The position numbers and the translations under genes are program-made. 64,000 nt of DNA from Verrucomicrobiia bacterium (lineage in GTDB: Bacteria > Verrucomicrobiota > Verrucomicrobiia > Opitutales > Opitutaceae). The stretch lies in NCBI GenBank assembly GCA_011525695.1, contig WYBX01000032.1, positions 1 to 64,000 of the forward strand, read 5' to 3'. The notes beneath the pieces are model-generated. The model saw only the letters and a list, made by a program, of their open reading frames with translations. It did not search any database and was not told the origin of the DNA. Below, in pieces: positions 55,745 through 64,000 of this stretch (positions are counted from its first letter, which is position 1; each line of letters begins with the position of its first letter).

Positions 55745-55806
55745 GGGAACGATTGGGAGCGAGGCGGCAGGCCGTTGGCGTCGGCCTTCCCCTGCCCTGC
55801 CAGTCG

Positions 55807-56037
55807 CTACGTTGCCAGTCTTTCCACCACCACATGCTCCGCCTCGGATTTGCGAAGCGTAAGGTGGTACCCGCGCAGCTTGATCTCGAGAGGATCGCCG
55901 AGCGGTGCGGTGCGAATGAGGGTCACCTGGGTGCCTGCGATCAGGCCCATTTCGCGGAGGCGAAGGAAGGCGGAACCGGATTTGGGAAATTCCCGGATGA
56001 TGGCCGATGCGCCGGCGGGCAGTTCAGACAACTTCAT
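55807..56037 (-). CDS. feoA: Ferrous iron transport protein A (proximal to feoB)
   Basis: A 76-residue SH3-like FeoA protein. Features: LSELPAGASAIIREF at the start, FLRLREMGLIAGTQVTLIRTAPLGDPLEIKLRGYHLTLRKSEA, including the LRxMGLIPGxxV pattern. FeoA is thought to modulate FeoB. It lies 62 bp before feoB and 17 bp after the second FeoA gene, on the same strand, so the three form one operon. Confidence 0.93.
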   Translation of the reverse strand: MKLSELPAGASAIIREFPKSGSAFLRLREMGLIAGTQVTLIRTAPLGDPLEIKLRGYHLTLRKSEAEHVVVERLAT

Positions 56038-56054
56038 GATCGGTGCCTCGGGTG

Positions 56055-56306
56055 CTAGGGCCGCCCGAGTTGCTCGACGATGATGTGCATCGCCGCGCCG
56101 TGGCTCAGGGCCATCCGGGTCCCATTGACCTGGCAGATGAACGGCCCCGAACCGCCGATTTTGGTGACGAATGCGGACTCGCCGAACCCCATTTCGCGGA
56201 CGCGTTGGCAGAAGTCGGTGTCACCGGTGAGCTCGCGCACGCGGCCGGCCGAGCCAGCGGGGAGCTGGCACAGTGGCAGCGTGGGATTGAGCGGTGGGCG
56301 GCTCAT
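56055..56306 (-). CDS. Second FeoA-like protein, first gene of feo operon
   Basis: An 83-residue SH3-like protein of the FeoA family. It is more divergent: LCQLPAGSAGRVRELTGDTDFCQRVREMGFGESAFVTKIGG, then GPFICQVNGTRMALSHGAAMHIIV. Two Cys are present (CQLPAG, DFCQRV), unlike the proximal FeoA. ATG 56306 gives the family length. The gap 56307-56583 up to atpC has no recognised gene; it probably carries the iron-controlled promoter, but no clear Fur box was identified. Confidence 0.85.
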   Translation of the reverse strand: MSRPPLNPTLPLCQLPAGSAGRVRELTGDTDFCQRVREMGFGESAFVTKIGGSGPFICQVNGTRMALSHGAAMHIIVEQLGRP

Positions 56307-56583
56307 GGAATCGTCTATACTGAGACTCGGTTTCACTTCGTCGGCAAGTAAAAGGGCCATGGGTTGTGGGTTGTTGGCCCTGAAATTACCGGAGTTTGCC
56401 GCGGGCCGCGTCGCGCTAATTGGCAAAACCTGCGCAATCGCGGCCATCGAAGATGAGACAGGCCGGCAAGACTTCTGCCGCTTCATGTTGAGCAGCAGAG
56501 ACAAGTCGGGCGAATCGAGGGCCTGAGCCATCCTTGCAGGAGGCCAGGGCGGCTCTCGGAAACCGGGATTCCCAGAAACCCGG

Positions 56584-56991
56584 CTACCGCCGCCGGCGTT
56601 TCACAGCCAGCTGGACGCCGGAGTACCGAACCATGCTCTGGAGGTGTTCGTACTGCTGCGGATCGATGTCGCGAGCCTCGCGGAGCTGCTGCTCCGCCCG
56701 CTTCAATGCTTCCTCGACCGCGCTTTCGTCGATCCCAGCCTCCGTGATCGCGTGTTCGGCCAGGACATGGACTCGATCACCCTCGATCTCAGCGAAGCCG
56801 CCACTGACAGCGAGAAGCTCCGTCTGGCCATTCTTGGTAACCCTGAGTTCCCCGTGCTCCACCTGGGTGAGCAACGGAATATGTCCAGGCAGGACGCCGA
56901 TCTCGCCGCCGACCGTCGGAATCACGACCGAGTCGATCGTGTCGTGGTAGACGCGAGCTTCCGGGGTGACGATTTCGAGTGTGAGTGGCAT
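56584..56991 (-). CDS. atpC: F1Fo ATP synthase epsilon subunit
   Basis: A 135-residue subunit of the F1 central stalk. The N-terminal beta-barrel is typical: LTLEIVTPEARVYHDTIDSVVIPTVGGEIGVLPGHIPLLT, and the C-terminal helices (about 88-128) form the inhibitory hairpin. It is the last gene of the atp operon, 55 bp after atpD. The start has a CTCTCCCGCTTCTCCC leader. No promoter is expected in front; a weak stem follows the stop. Confidence 0.95.
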   Translation of the reverse strand: MPLTLEIVTPEARVYHDTIDSVVIPTVGGEIGVLPGHIPLLTQVEHGELRVTKNGQTELLAVSGGFAEIEGDRVHVLAEHAITEAGIDESAVEEALKRAEQQLREARDIDPQQYEHLQSMVRYSGVQLAVKRRRR

Positions 56992-57046
56992 GGGAGAAGC
57001 GGGAGAGCTGGCCGGCGTTTGGGTGCAGTGCTGCAGGGTCCGCCGC

Positions 57047-58510
<1,464 letters not shown>

Positions 58511-59398
58511 CTAGGCGGCGGCGAACTGGGCAGCGGCGATTTCGAGGATTTCCTGCGTGATGGCTGCCTGGCGCGCCTTGTTGTATTCGAGGGTGAGATC
58601 GCCGAGCAGCTTGGTGGCGTTGTCCTTGGCGGTCTTCATGGCGACCATCCGGGCGCTATGTTCCGAGGCCTTGGCGTCGAGCACCTGCTGGTGGATTTCG
58701 CGGTTCACATACAGCGGCAGCAGCGCATTGAGCACCGTGGCCGCATCCGGTTCGAAGAGCAGTTGCTGGTCGAGTTCAGCCGGCCGTGTGCCGGCAGCGC
58801 TGCCGCCGGTGGCGGCCTGCAAATCGGCGATCGCGGCCTTGACGCTGGTGAGCGGCAGGAGTGGGAGCAGCGTCGGCACCTGCACGAGCGTGTTGCGGAA
58901 TCGGGGCCAGAGGACCTCGACGGTGTCGATGGCGCCGTCGATGAACTGCTTCACCATGAATTCCGCGACGACCTTCACCTCGGCAAAGCTGGCGCGATCG
59001 CTCACGGTGAAGTCAGCGAGCAGATTCCGCTGGGTTCGGGCGATGAACTGGGCGCCCTTGCGGCCGATCACGGCGTACTTGGCCGGCGTCTTGATTTCGG
59101 TGACGAGCTTGAAGAGGTTCGCGTTGAGCGGACCGGCGAGCCCCTTGTCGGTCGTGATCAGGATGATGCCGCGGGTCCGGACTTCGCGATGGACAAGGAA
59201 TGGGTGCTGGGCCTCCTCGACGCGGTCGGCGAGGACGGCCAGCATGCGCGCCATCAGCTCGGCATACGGCCGGCCCGCGAGCGCGGCCTGCTGCGCCTTC
59301 TTCATCTTCGAGGCGGCCACCAGCTCCATCGCCTTGGTAATCTGGCGGGTGTTCTTGACCGACTTGATTCGTCGGCGGATGTCGCGGGTGGAAGCCAT
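58511..59398 (-). CDS. atpG: F1Fo ATP synthase gamma subunit
   Basis: A 295-residue rotor shaft. It starts with ASTRDIRRRIKSVKNTRQITKAMELVAASKMKKAQ (conserved N-terminal coiled coil) and ends with SARMVAMKTAKDNATKLLGDLTLEYNKARQAAITQEILEI, the matching C-terminal helix. The middle Rossmann-like part contains ILITTDKGLAGPLNANL. The start has the leader CTCCCACTCATTCCGCGCC. Translated after atpA with an 80-bp gap. Confidence 0.96.
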   Translation of the reverse strand: MASTRDIRRRIKSVKNTRQITKAMELVAASKMKKAQQAALAGRPYAELMARMLAVLADRVEEAQHPFLVHREVRTRGIILITTDKGLAGPLNANLFKLVTEIKTPAKYAVIGRKGAQFIARTQRNLLADFTVSDRASFAEVKVVAEFMVKQFIDGAIDTVEVLWPRFRNTLVQVPTLLPLLPLTSVKAAIADLQAATGGSAAGTRPAELDQQLLFEPDAATVLNALLPLYVNREIHQQVLDAKASEHSARMVAMKTAKDNATKLLGDLTLEYNKARQAAITQEILEIAAAQFAAA

Positions 59399-59478
59399 GG
59401 CGCGGAATGAGTGGGAGCGGAGGCGGGTGGAGGGCGGCGGGTGGTAGCGTCAGTCGCGGTGCCCGGCGCGGAATGGGA

Positions 59479-61005
59479 TCAGGCTGTGTATCCAGCTTTC
59501 CATTCGTCCACTGCGGCCTGGAGCTTCGTCTCGAGGTCCTTGTCGAGGGCGGCTTTTTGCCGGACTTCGGTGAGCAGGGCGTCCTTGCGGGTGGCAAAGA
59601 ACTCCTTCAGCGACTGGGCGGCGTGGACCACCTTCTTCACCTCCACCGGATCGAAGACGCCTCGCTGCATTGCGAAGAGGACGGCGACCTGCAGTTCAAT
59701 GGGAATCGGATTGAAGGCGGGCTGCTTGAAGAGCTCGACGATTCGGGCGCCGCGTTCGAGCTGGGCCTTCGTCTTGGCATCGAGGTCGGAGCCGAACTGG
59801 GCAAAAGCCGCCAGCTCACGGAACTGGGCGAGTTCGCCCTTCAGCTTTCCTCCGACCTGCTTGGTGGCCTTGATCTGCGCGGCGGAACCGACGCGGGAGA
59901 CGGAAAGTCCGACCGAGACGGCCGGCCGGATGCCCTGGTTGAAAAGATCGGTTTCGAGGAAGATCTGGCCGTCGGTAATCGAGATGACGTTGGTCGGGAT
60001 GTAGGCCGAGACGTCGCCCGCCTGGGTCTCGATGATCGGCAATCCGGTGAGGGAGCCCTTGTCGCGCAGTCGCGCGGAACGCTCGAGCAACCGGGAGTGG
60101 AGGTAAAACACGTCGCCGGGATAGGCTTCGCGGCCGGACGGACGCTTGAGGATCAGGGAGATCTGCCGATAGGCGACGGCATGCTTCGAGAGATCGTCGT
60201 ACACGATCAGGGCATCCATGCCATTTTCCATGAACCACTCGCCCATGGCGGCGCCGGAGAACGGGGCGAGGTACTGATTGGCCGGATTGTCGGCCGAAGG
60301 CGCGGCCACGATGATGGTGTACTCCAGGGCGCCGGCGGCCTCGAGCGCGCTGATGGTGCGGACGATGTTGGAGTTCTTCTGTCCGACCGCGACGTAGATG
60401 GAGTACACCGGGCGGAAGTCCTTGCTGCCTGAAGCGAGGCCGACCTTGTTGATCTTGGCTTGGTTGATGATCGTATCGACGGCGATCGTGGTTTTGCCCG
60501 TGCCGCGGTCGCCGATGATCAGTTCGCGCTGGCCGCGTCCAATCGGAATCATCGAGTCGATGGCCATGATGCCGGTCAGCAGCGGCTGCGAGACCGACTG
60601 GCGGACGATGATGCCCGGAGCGATTTTCTCGACGGGGTTGGTTTCGGTTGCGGCGATCGGCCCCTTGCCATCGACCGGATTGCCCAGCGCATCGACTGTC
60701 CGGCCGAGGAGCGCCTTGCCGACGGGAACGGATAGGAGCCTGCCGGTCGTCTGGACCTCGTCGCCCTCCTTGAGCTGGGAGATGTCGCCCAGCACCACGC
60801 AGCCGACCTCGTCCTCCTCGAGGTTGAGCGCGATCCCGATGGCGCCACCGGGGAACTGCACCATCTCGTTGTACATGACATCCGAGAGGCCCTCGATTTT
60901 TGCGACGCCATCGGCGACGGTGCGGATCGTGCCGGTGTTCTTCTTCACCGCCCGGGTCGAAAGCTGGGCGATCTGTTGTTCAATTTGTTCGAGGACGGTG
61001 CTCAT
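59479..61005 (-). CDS. atpA: F1Fo ATP synthase alpha subunit
   Basis: A 508-residue subunit with non-catalytic nucleotide sites. The P-loop is GDRGTGKT (165-172), Walker B-like [15 protein letters not shown], and [22 protein letters not shown] at the start of the C-terminal domain. The start codon at 61005 follows CCCCTCCCATACCTTTCCGCG. It lies between atpH and atpG, 48 bp after the delta gene. Confidence 0.97.
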   Translation of the reverse strand: MSTVLEQIEQQIAQLSTRAVKKNTGTIRTVADGVAKIEGLSDVMYNEMVQFPGGAIGIALNLEEDEVGCVVLGDISQLKEGDEVQTTGRLLSVPVGKALLGRTVDALGNPVDGKGPIAATETNPVEKIAPGIIVRQSVSQPLLTGIMAIDSMIPIGRGQRELIIGDRGTGKTTIAVDTIINQAKINKVGLASGSKDFRPVYSIYVAVGQKNSNIVRTISALEAAGALEYTIIVAAPSADNPANQYLAPFSGAAMGEWFMENGMDALIVYDDLSKHAVAYRQISLILKRPSGREAYPGDVFYLHSRLLERSARLRDKGSLTGLPIIETQAGDVSAYIPTNVISITDGQIFLETDLFNQGIRPAVSVGLSVSRVGSAAQIKATKQVGGKLKGELAQFRELAAFAQFGSDLDAKTKAQLERGARIVELFKQPAFNPIPIELQVAVLFAMQRGVFDPVEVKKVVHAAQSLKEFFATRKDALLTEVRQKAALDKDLETKLQAAVDEWKAGYTA

Positions 61006-61053
61006 CGCGGAAAGGTATGGGAGGGGTGTGGAGAACGAAGGGAACTCGGGGCG

Positions 61054-61449
61054 TCAGAGGGTGCCGGCTAGGGTGGCAAGCTGGTGGGCGACGGAGGCCT
61101 CGTACACGTCGTCGCCGACGCGAATGCGGAGACCGGCGAGGAGGGCGTCGTTGCGCCGGGGTGCGGCGGTGATCCGGCGGCCGTACTTCCTCGCCATGGC
61201 GGCGGCGATCTGCTCGACGAGCGCCGGCTGAATCTCTCCGGCGTGCTCGATGTCGGCCCGGCCGCGCGCCACTTCCGTGGCCACGAGCCGCTGGTACGCC
61301 TTGAGCACGGCGATCGTGTGCGGCGGACGATGTTTCTCCACGTATTGCAGCACGCCGGCGACCCGTTCGGGTGATAGCACGCCGTCAACGAGACTCAGTC
61401 GGAAGAGCTGGCGGGAGAGCTGTTGAACCTGCTTCTTGCCGGAGGCCAT
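61054..61449 (-). CDS. atpH: F1Fo ATP synthase delta subunit, short form
   Basis: A 131-residue subunit, compared with about 177-180 in most bacteria. The C-terminal half fits the family: YQRLVATEVARGRADIEHAGEI in the middle and LAGLRIRVGDDVYEASVAHQL at the end (compare the conserved G-xx-I-x-V-G-D-xx-x-D-x-S). The N-terminal helical bundle that grips alpha in E. coli is reduced to about 60 residues. It belongs to the operon between atpF (33 bp upstream) and atpA. The gene looks intact, so this is probably a genuinely compact form. Confidence 0.88.
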   Translation of the reverse strand: MASGKKQVQQLSRQLFRLSLVDGVLSPERVAGVLQYVEKHRPPHTIAVLKAYQRLVATEVARGRADIEHAGEIQPALVEQIAAAMARKYGRRITAAPRRNDALLAGLRIRVGDDVYEASVAHQLATLAGTL

Positions 61450-61482
61450 GCGGTGAAGGGACGAAAGTGGCGGTGGCGGGCG

Positions 61483-62037
61483 TCAGTTCTGGTTGCTCAC
61501 GAGTTCGCGCGTGGCGGCCTCGTTGTACGCGGCCCGGTCGGCCTCGGTGAGTTTCCTGGCGAGGACGCGCTCGGTGGTGATCACGACCAGCCTGGCGATC
61601 TCGCTGCGGGCATCGGCGAGCATCTTCCGATGCTCGAGTTCGATGGCCTCCTTGGACTTCGCGAACAGATCGCTGGCCTTGGCCGTGGCCTCCTGGGTCT
61701 GGCGTTCGAGAAACTCCTTCGCGGTCTTGCGGGCATCGTCGACAATCCGGGCCGCATTGACGTTGGCCTGTTTAACGATGGCGGCACTTTCCTGCTGGGC
61801 GGCCGCCAGCTTGGCCTGCATTTCCTCCGCATGGCGGATGCCGGCCTCGATCTTCCGGTTCCGCTCCTCCATCGTGGCGGTAACCGGCTTGATGCCGAAC
61901 TTGTAGAGCACGGCCAGGACGATCAGGAAGCTGATCACCTGCATGACGATGTATTTCGGCTCGAGACCGAAGCGTTCCGGGATTCCCGGTTGGGCCGCGT
62001 GCTCCGCGGCGGCGGCGAGGAAAAGTGGCAGCGTCAT
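61483..62037 (-). CDS. atpF: F1Fo ATP synthase b subunit
   Basis: A 184-residue peripheral stalk subunit. One N-terminal membrane helix lies at about 27-46 ([20 protein letters not shown]), followed by a long, highly charged helical region (coiled-coil from about 52 to 165) rich in Glu/Ala/Lys, as expected for b. ATG 62037 gives the usual short leader; the earlier frame is not conserved. It lies 55 bp after atpE, 33 bp before atpH. Confidence 0.94.
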   Translation of the reverse strand: MTLPLFLAAAAEHAAQPGIPERFGLEPKYIVMQVISFLIVLAVLYKFGIKPVTATMEERNRKIEAGIRHAEEMQAKLAAAQQESAAIVKQANVNAARIVDDARKTAKEFLERQTQEATAKASDLFAKSKEAIELEHRKMLADARSEIARLVVITTERVLARKLTEADRAAYNEAATRELVSNQN

Positions 62038-62092
62038 GGTGCGAAAGATACGCCCGGCGCCGCGCGGAGCGACCGCGCGGCCGGGCCGTGGG

Positions 62093-62317
62093 TTAACCCA
62101 GGAACAGCGCGAGGATGCCGAGACCTTCGGCGAGCGCCATTCCGATGATGGCCTGGACGAGCACCTTGCCGGAGGCACCCGGGTTGCGGCCGACGGCCTC
62201 GGCGGCCTTGAAGCCGATCAGGCCGACGCCGAGGGCGGCGCCGAGGAGCCCGAAGGCGCTGGTGAGATTGCCGGTGACGCCCGCGGGAGCGGCGGCTTGG
62301 GCGATGAGTTCGATCAT
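62093..62317 (-). CDS. atpE: F1Fo ATP synthase c subunit
   Basis: A 74-residue proteolipid with two helices. The first has [24 protein letters not shown] with the polar loop RNP; the second, [20 protein letters not shown], contains the ion-binding Glu in LAEG. The sequence lacks the Gln/Ser-Thr signature of sodium c-rings, so a proton type is favoured. It follows atpB after 73 bp. Confidence 0.95.
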   Translation of the reverse strand: MIELIAQAAAPAGVTGNLTSAFGLLGAALGVGLIGFKAAEAVGRNPGASGKVLVQAIIGMALAEGLGILALFLG

Positions 62318-62390
62318 GGTGGAGTTTCTGGCAGTGTTGTGGTTTCCGCCGTGCGCGCTCGGGGCACGCTCCCGGCGGGAGAAGGGAGAA

Positions 62391-63290
62391 TCAGTGCGGC
62401 GCCCCGGCGGCAGGGGCCTTTTCCTCGTGGTCATGCTCGGCATGCCCGTGGTCACCGCCTTCGTGATTGCAGAGCAGCCCGATGTACACGGCGGTCAGCA
62501 GGGTGAAGACCAGCGCCTGGATTACGCCGACCAGCAGCTCCATGAAGTAGAAGATGAAGATGAACCCGGTCCCATGGAGCAGGTTTTCGCCGCCGAAGAT
62601 GTTGCCGAACAACCGGACCGAGAGCGTGAAGGGGCGTATCGCGATGGAGAATACCTCGATCAGGCCGACGATGATGAAGACCAGCGACAGGATGGGATAA
62701 AGCCAGGCCGGGGTCTCGTTCTTCTCGGCCTTGTTGCCAAAGAGATCGAGCATGATGGTCTTCGGCCCGGCGAACTTCAGGACGATGATCGCCCAGGCGC
62801 CGAAGGAAATCAGGGCGAGGGCGATGGTCCCGTTGAAGTCCGCGTTATGCGGCCGGATCAGCGCCCGGCTCATATGGTCGAGATGCCACCAGTTCTCGCC
62901 CGTCCCCCACCCAATCGTCCCGACACCGGGGATGAGGCCCATCCAGTTGTGAAACAGGATGAAGACGAAGAAGGTGACGAGAATCGGAAACGCCGTCGGA
63001 AAGGCTGCCTTGCCCACGATGGGTTCGAAGATTCCGCGCAGACCCTCGAGAAGGGATTCAAAAACGGCCTGGCCGCGGGTCGGGATCACGGTCGGCCGGC
63101 CGACGAGCCAGCGGATCAGAATTACCAGCAGGATCGAAACGACCCAGCCGGTGATCATGCTGTTTGTAATTGGCCAGCCCGGGACGACTTCCGCCGCCTT
63201 TGCCGGTAGGCCTTGGGCCGCCTGCAGCGGCGGGGCAAGGCTGGTGCCGAAAGCGACCAGGAAGGCGATGAGTTTATTGGCTCCGGACAT
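62391..63290 (-). CDS. atpB: F1Fo ATP synthase a subunit
   Basis: A 299-residue membrane subunit forming the proton half-channels. Conserved features: FHNWMGLIPG near residues 110-120, IRPFTLSVRLFGNIFGG with the essential Arg, and the C-terminal helix VGVIQALVFTLLTAVYIGLLCNH. An added C-terminal tail of about 24 residues is rich in His and acidic residues (GGDHGHAEHDHEEKAP). ATG 63290 begins a signal-like N-terminus. It heads the operon; a promoter should lie in 63291-63425, but no clear consensus was seen. No atpI precedes it here. Confidence 0.94.
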   Translation of the reverse strand: MSGANKLIAFLVAFGTSLAPPLQAAQGLPAKAAEVVPGWPITNSMITGWVVSILLVILIRWLVGRPTVIPTRGQAVFESLLEGLRGIFEPIVGKAAFPTAFPILVTFFVFILFHNWMGLIPGVGTIGWGTGENWWHLDHMSRALIRPHNADFNGTIALALISFGAWAIIVLKFAGPKTIMLDLFGNKAEKNETPAWLYPILSLVFIIVGLIEVFSIAIRPFTLSVRLFGNIFGGENLLHGTGFIFIFYFMELLVGVIQALVFTLLTAVYIGLLCNHEGGDHGHAEHDHEEKAPAAGAPH

Positions 63291-63425
63291 GCGATGGCGC
63301 GACGGATGGGACGTGAAGGAGCGGAGAACAAAGTCCACGCGTACCATCTCCGTCAACCCCTGAAATGCCGGTGCCTGACCTTGTTAGTCACTCATAAGCG
63401 AGCGCCGCAAATTTTCCGGGCGATC

Positions 63426-64000
63426 TTATGAACGGAGTTCGGCGGTCAATGAGTGATAGCTCTCTGCGCGCTGCTGAAAAACGGTTTCGAATTCGAAGGG
63501 CCAGTCGGCGCGAATCAACCGCCATCGGGGGTGCTCCTCGAAGGTGAGAACGGCGCTCTCGTAATACGGCTGGTAGTCGGTTCGAAAGTGGAGGTGGCAT
63601 CCGTTCCGGGCGCGCGCGGCAGCGGCATTGAGGAAATCGGGCTGGATCAGCCGGTGTTTGTGATGGCGCAACTTCGGCCAGGGATCGGGATACAGGACGA
63701 AAATTTCCGCCAGGGACGCCGAACTCGGGAACTCTTCGAGAAACAATCGGGCGTCGGCCTGGAGAAAGTGCAGGTTGCCGAGACGGGCGCGGTCGCGCTT
63801 GCGCACCGCCCGCTCGATTCGCTCGCCAATGATGTCGATGCCCACACAAAGCCTGTCCGGATGGGCTTGGGCGTACGCCGCGAGGAAATGACCGTGGCCG
63901 CAACCTACTTCCCAGGTCAGCATGGTGCCCGGGGGCAGGATGCGAGTGAGATCCTTGCGGAGCGCCCGACGGCGTTCCTCGATCAAAGCGTGATAGGCGG
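63426..64000 (-). CDS. trmB: tRNA (guanine-N7)-methyltransferase TrmB (5' end outside window)
   Basis: The frame is open to the window edge, so the true start lies beyond 64000. The visible 191 residues cover the SAM domain: EVGCGHGHFLAAYAQAHPD (motif I), GIDIIGERIERA, and the catalytic YPDPWPKLRHHKHRLIQPDFL (PDPWxKxRHxKRR). It methylates G46 of tRNA. It lies 135 bp upstream of atpB on the same strand and may share the region of the atp promoter. No other gene of tRNA modification is in view. Confidence 0.93.
   Translation of the reverse strand, partial: AYHALIEERRRALRKDLTRILPPGTMLTWEVGCGHGHFLAAYAQAHPDRLCVGIDIIGERIERAVRKRDRARLGNLHFLQADARLFLEEFPSSASLAEIFVLYPDPWPKLRHHKHRLIQPDFLNAAAARARNGCHLHFRTDYQPYYESAVLTFEEHPRWRLIRADWPFEFETVFQQRAESYHSLTAELRS

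Overview
This is about 64 kb of GC-rich chromosomal DNA from a Gram-negative bacterium. The best guess is a member of the Verrucomicrobiota related to Opitutus/Lacunisphaera. That rests on the gene families (DUF481, DUF4202, DUF2007, DUF3667, a haem-binding CxxCH protein, a glucuronyl-hydrolase-like enzyme), the type of palindromic intergenic repeats, and many start codons preceded by pyrimidine-rich CTCCC tracts rather than a Shine-Dalgarno purine box. No 16S or other direct phylogenetic marker was available, so the placement is inference. Almost all of the window is ordinary core and accessory gene content. No prophage, CRISPR array, rRNA or tRNA was recognised.

Layout. Positions 1-102 (minus strand) look like the 5' end of a group IIC intron, inserted next to the hairpin of a dispersed palindromic repeat. 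At 0.3-7.9 kb lie a REC-LuxR response regulator and a divergent ArsR regulator, followed by a tightly overlapping efflux operon: two small membrane proteins, a TolC-type outer-membrane protein, a lipoprotein adaptor, an RND pump and a rhodanese. At 8-20 kb there is a mix of single genes: a DNA-glycosylase-like protein, a BadF-type sugar kinase with a SIS-domain partner, a VOC protein, an rRNA-methyltransferase-like protein, a DUF481 protein, an AAE-type transporter, a beta-lactamase-fold hydrolase and threonine deaminase. At 20.6-24.2 kb an orphan RelE-like protein overlaps phosphatidylserine synthase, followed by dnaN and a membrane protein. At 24.2-27.8 kb lies a compact molybdopterin cluster (moaA divergent from moeA-moaC-moaD-moaE).

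At 28-47 kb are 6-phosphogluconate dehydrogenase, a DHA2-type exporter, an M20 peptidase, MarC, a GH88-like glucuronyl hydrolase, a REP-associated tyrosine transposase flanked by inverted copies of its presumed repeat, a nucleoside-permease-like MFS protein, a Gfo/Idh/MocA oxidoreductase, an ABC-2 exporter operon, galactose mutarotase and mannose-6-phosphate isomerase, and an operon of LapA-like protein, agarase-like protein and YscW-type lipoprotein. At 47-53.4 kb are a kynurenine-formamidase-like cyclase and an ECF sigma / HEAT-bearing anti-sigma / DUF4097 / DUF3667 series bracketed by two copies of the same hairpin, then an acyl-CoA desaturase.

The right end holds a four-gene ferrous iron uptake operon (feoA-feoA-feoB-small Cys-rich protein) and the complete F-type ATP synthase operon in the order atpB-E-F-H-A-G-D-C, all on the minus strand. 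Its delta subunit is unusually short and subunit a has a His-rich tail. The window ends inside trmB. Broken genes include a RhuM-like remnant and a truncated ECF sigma factor.
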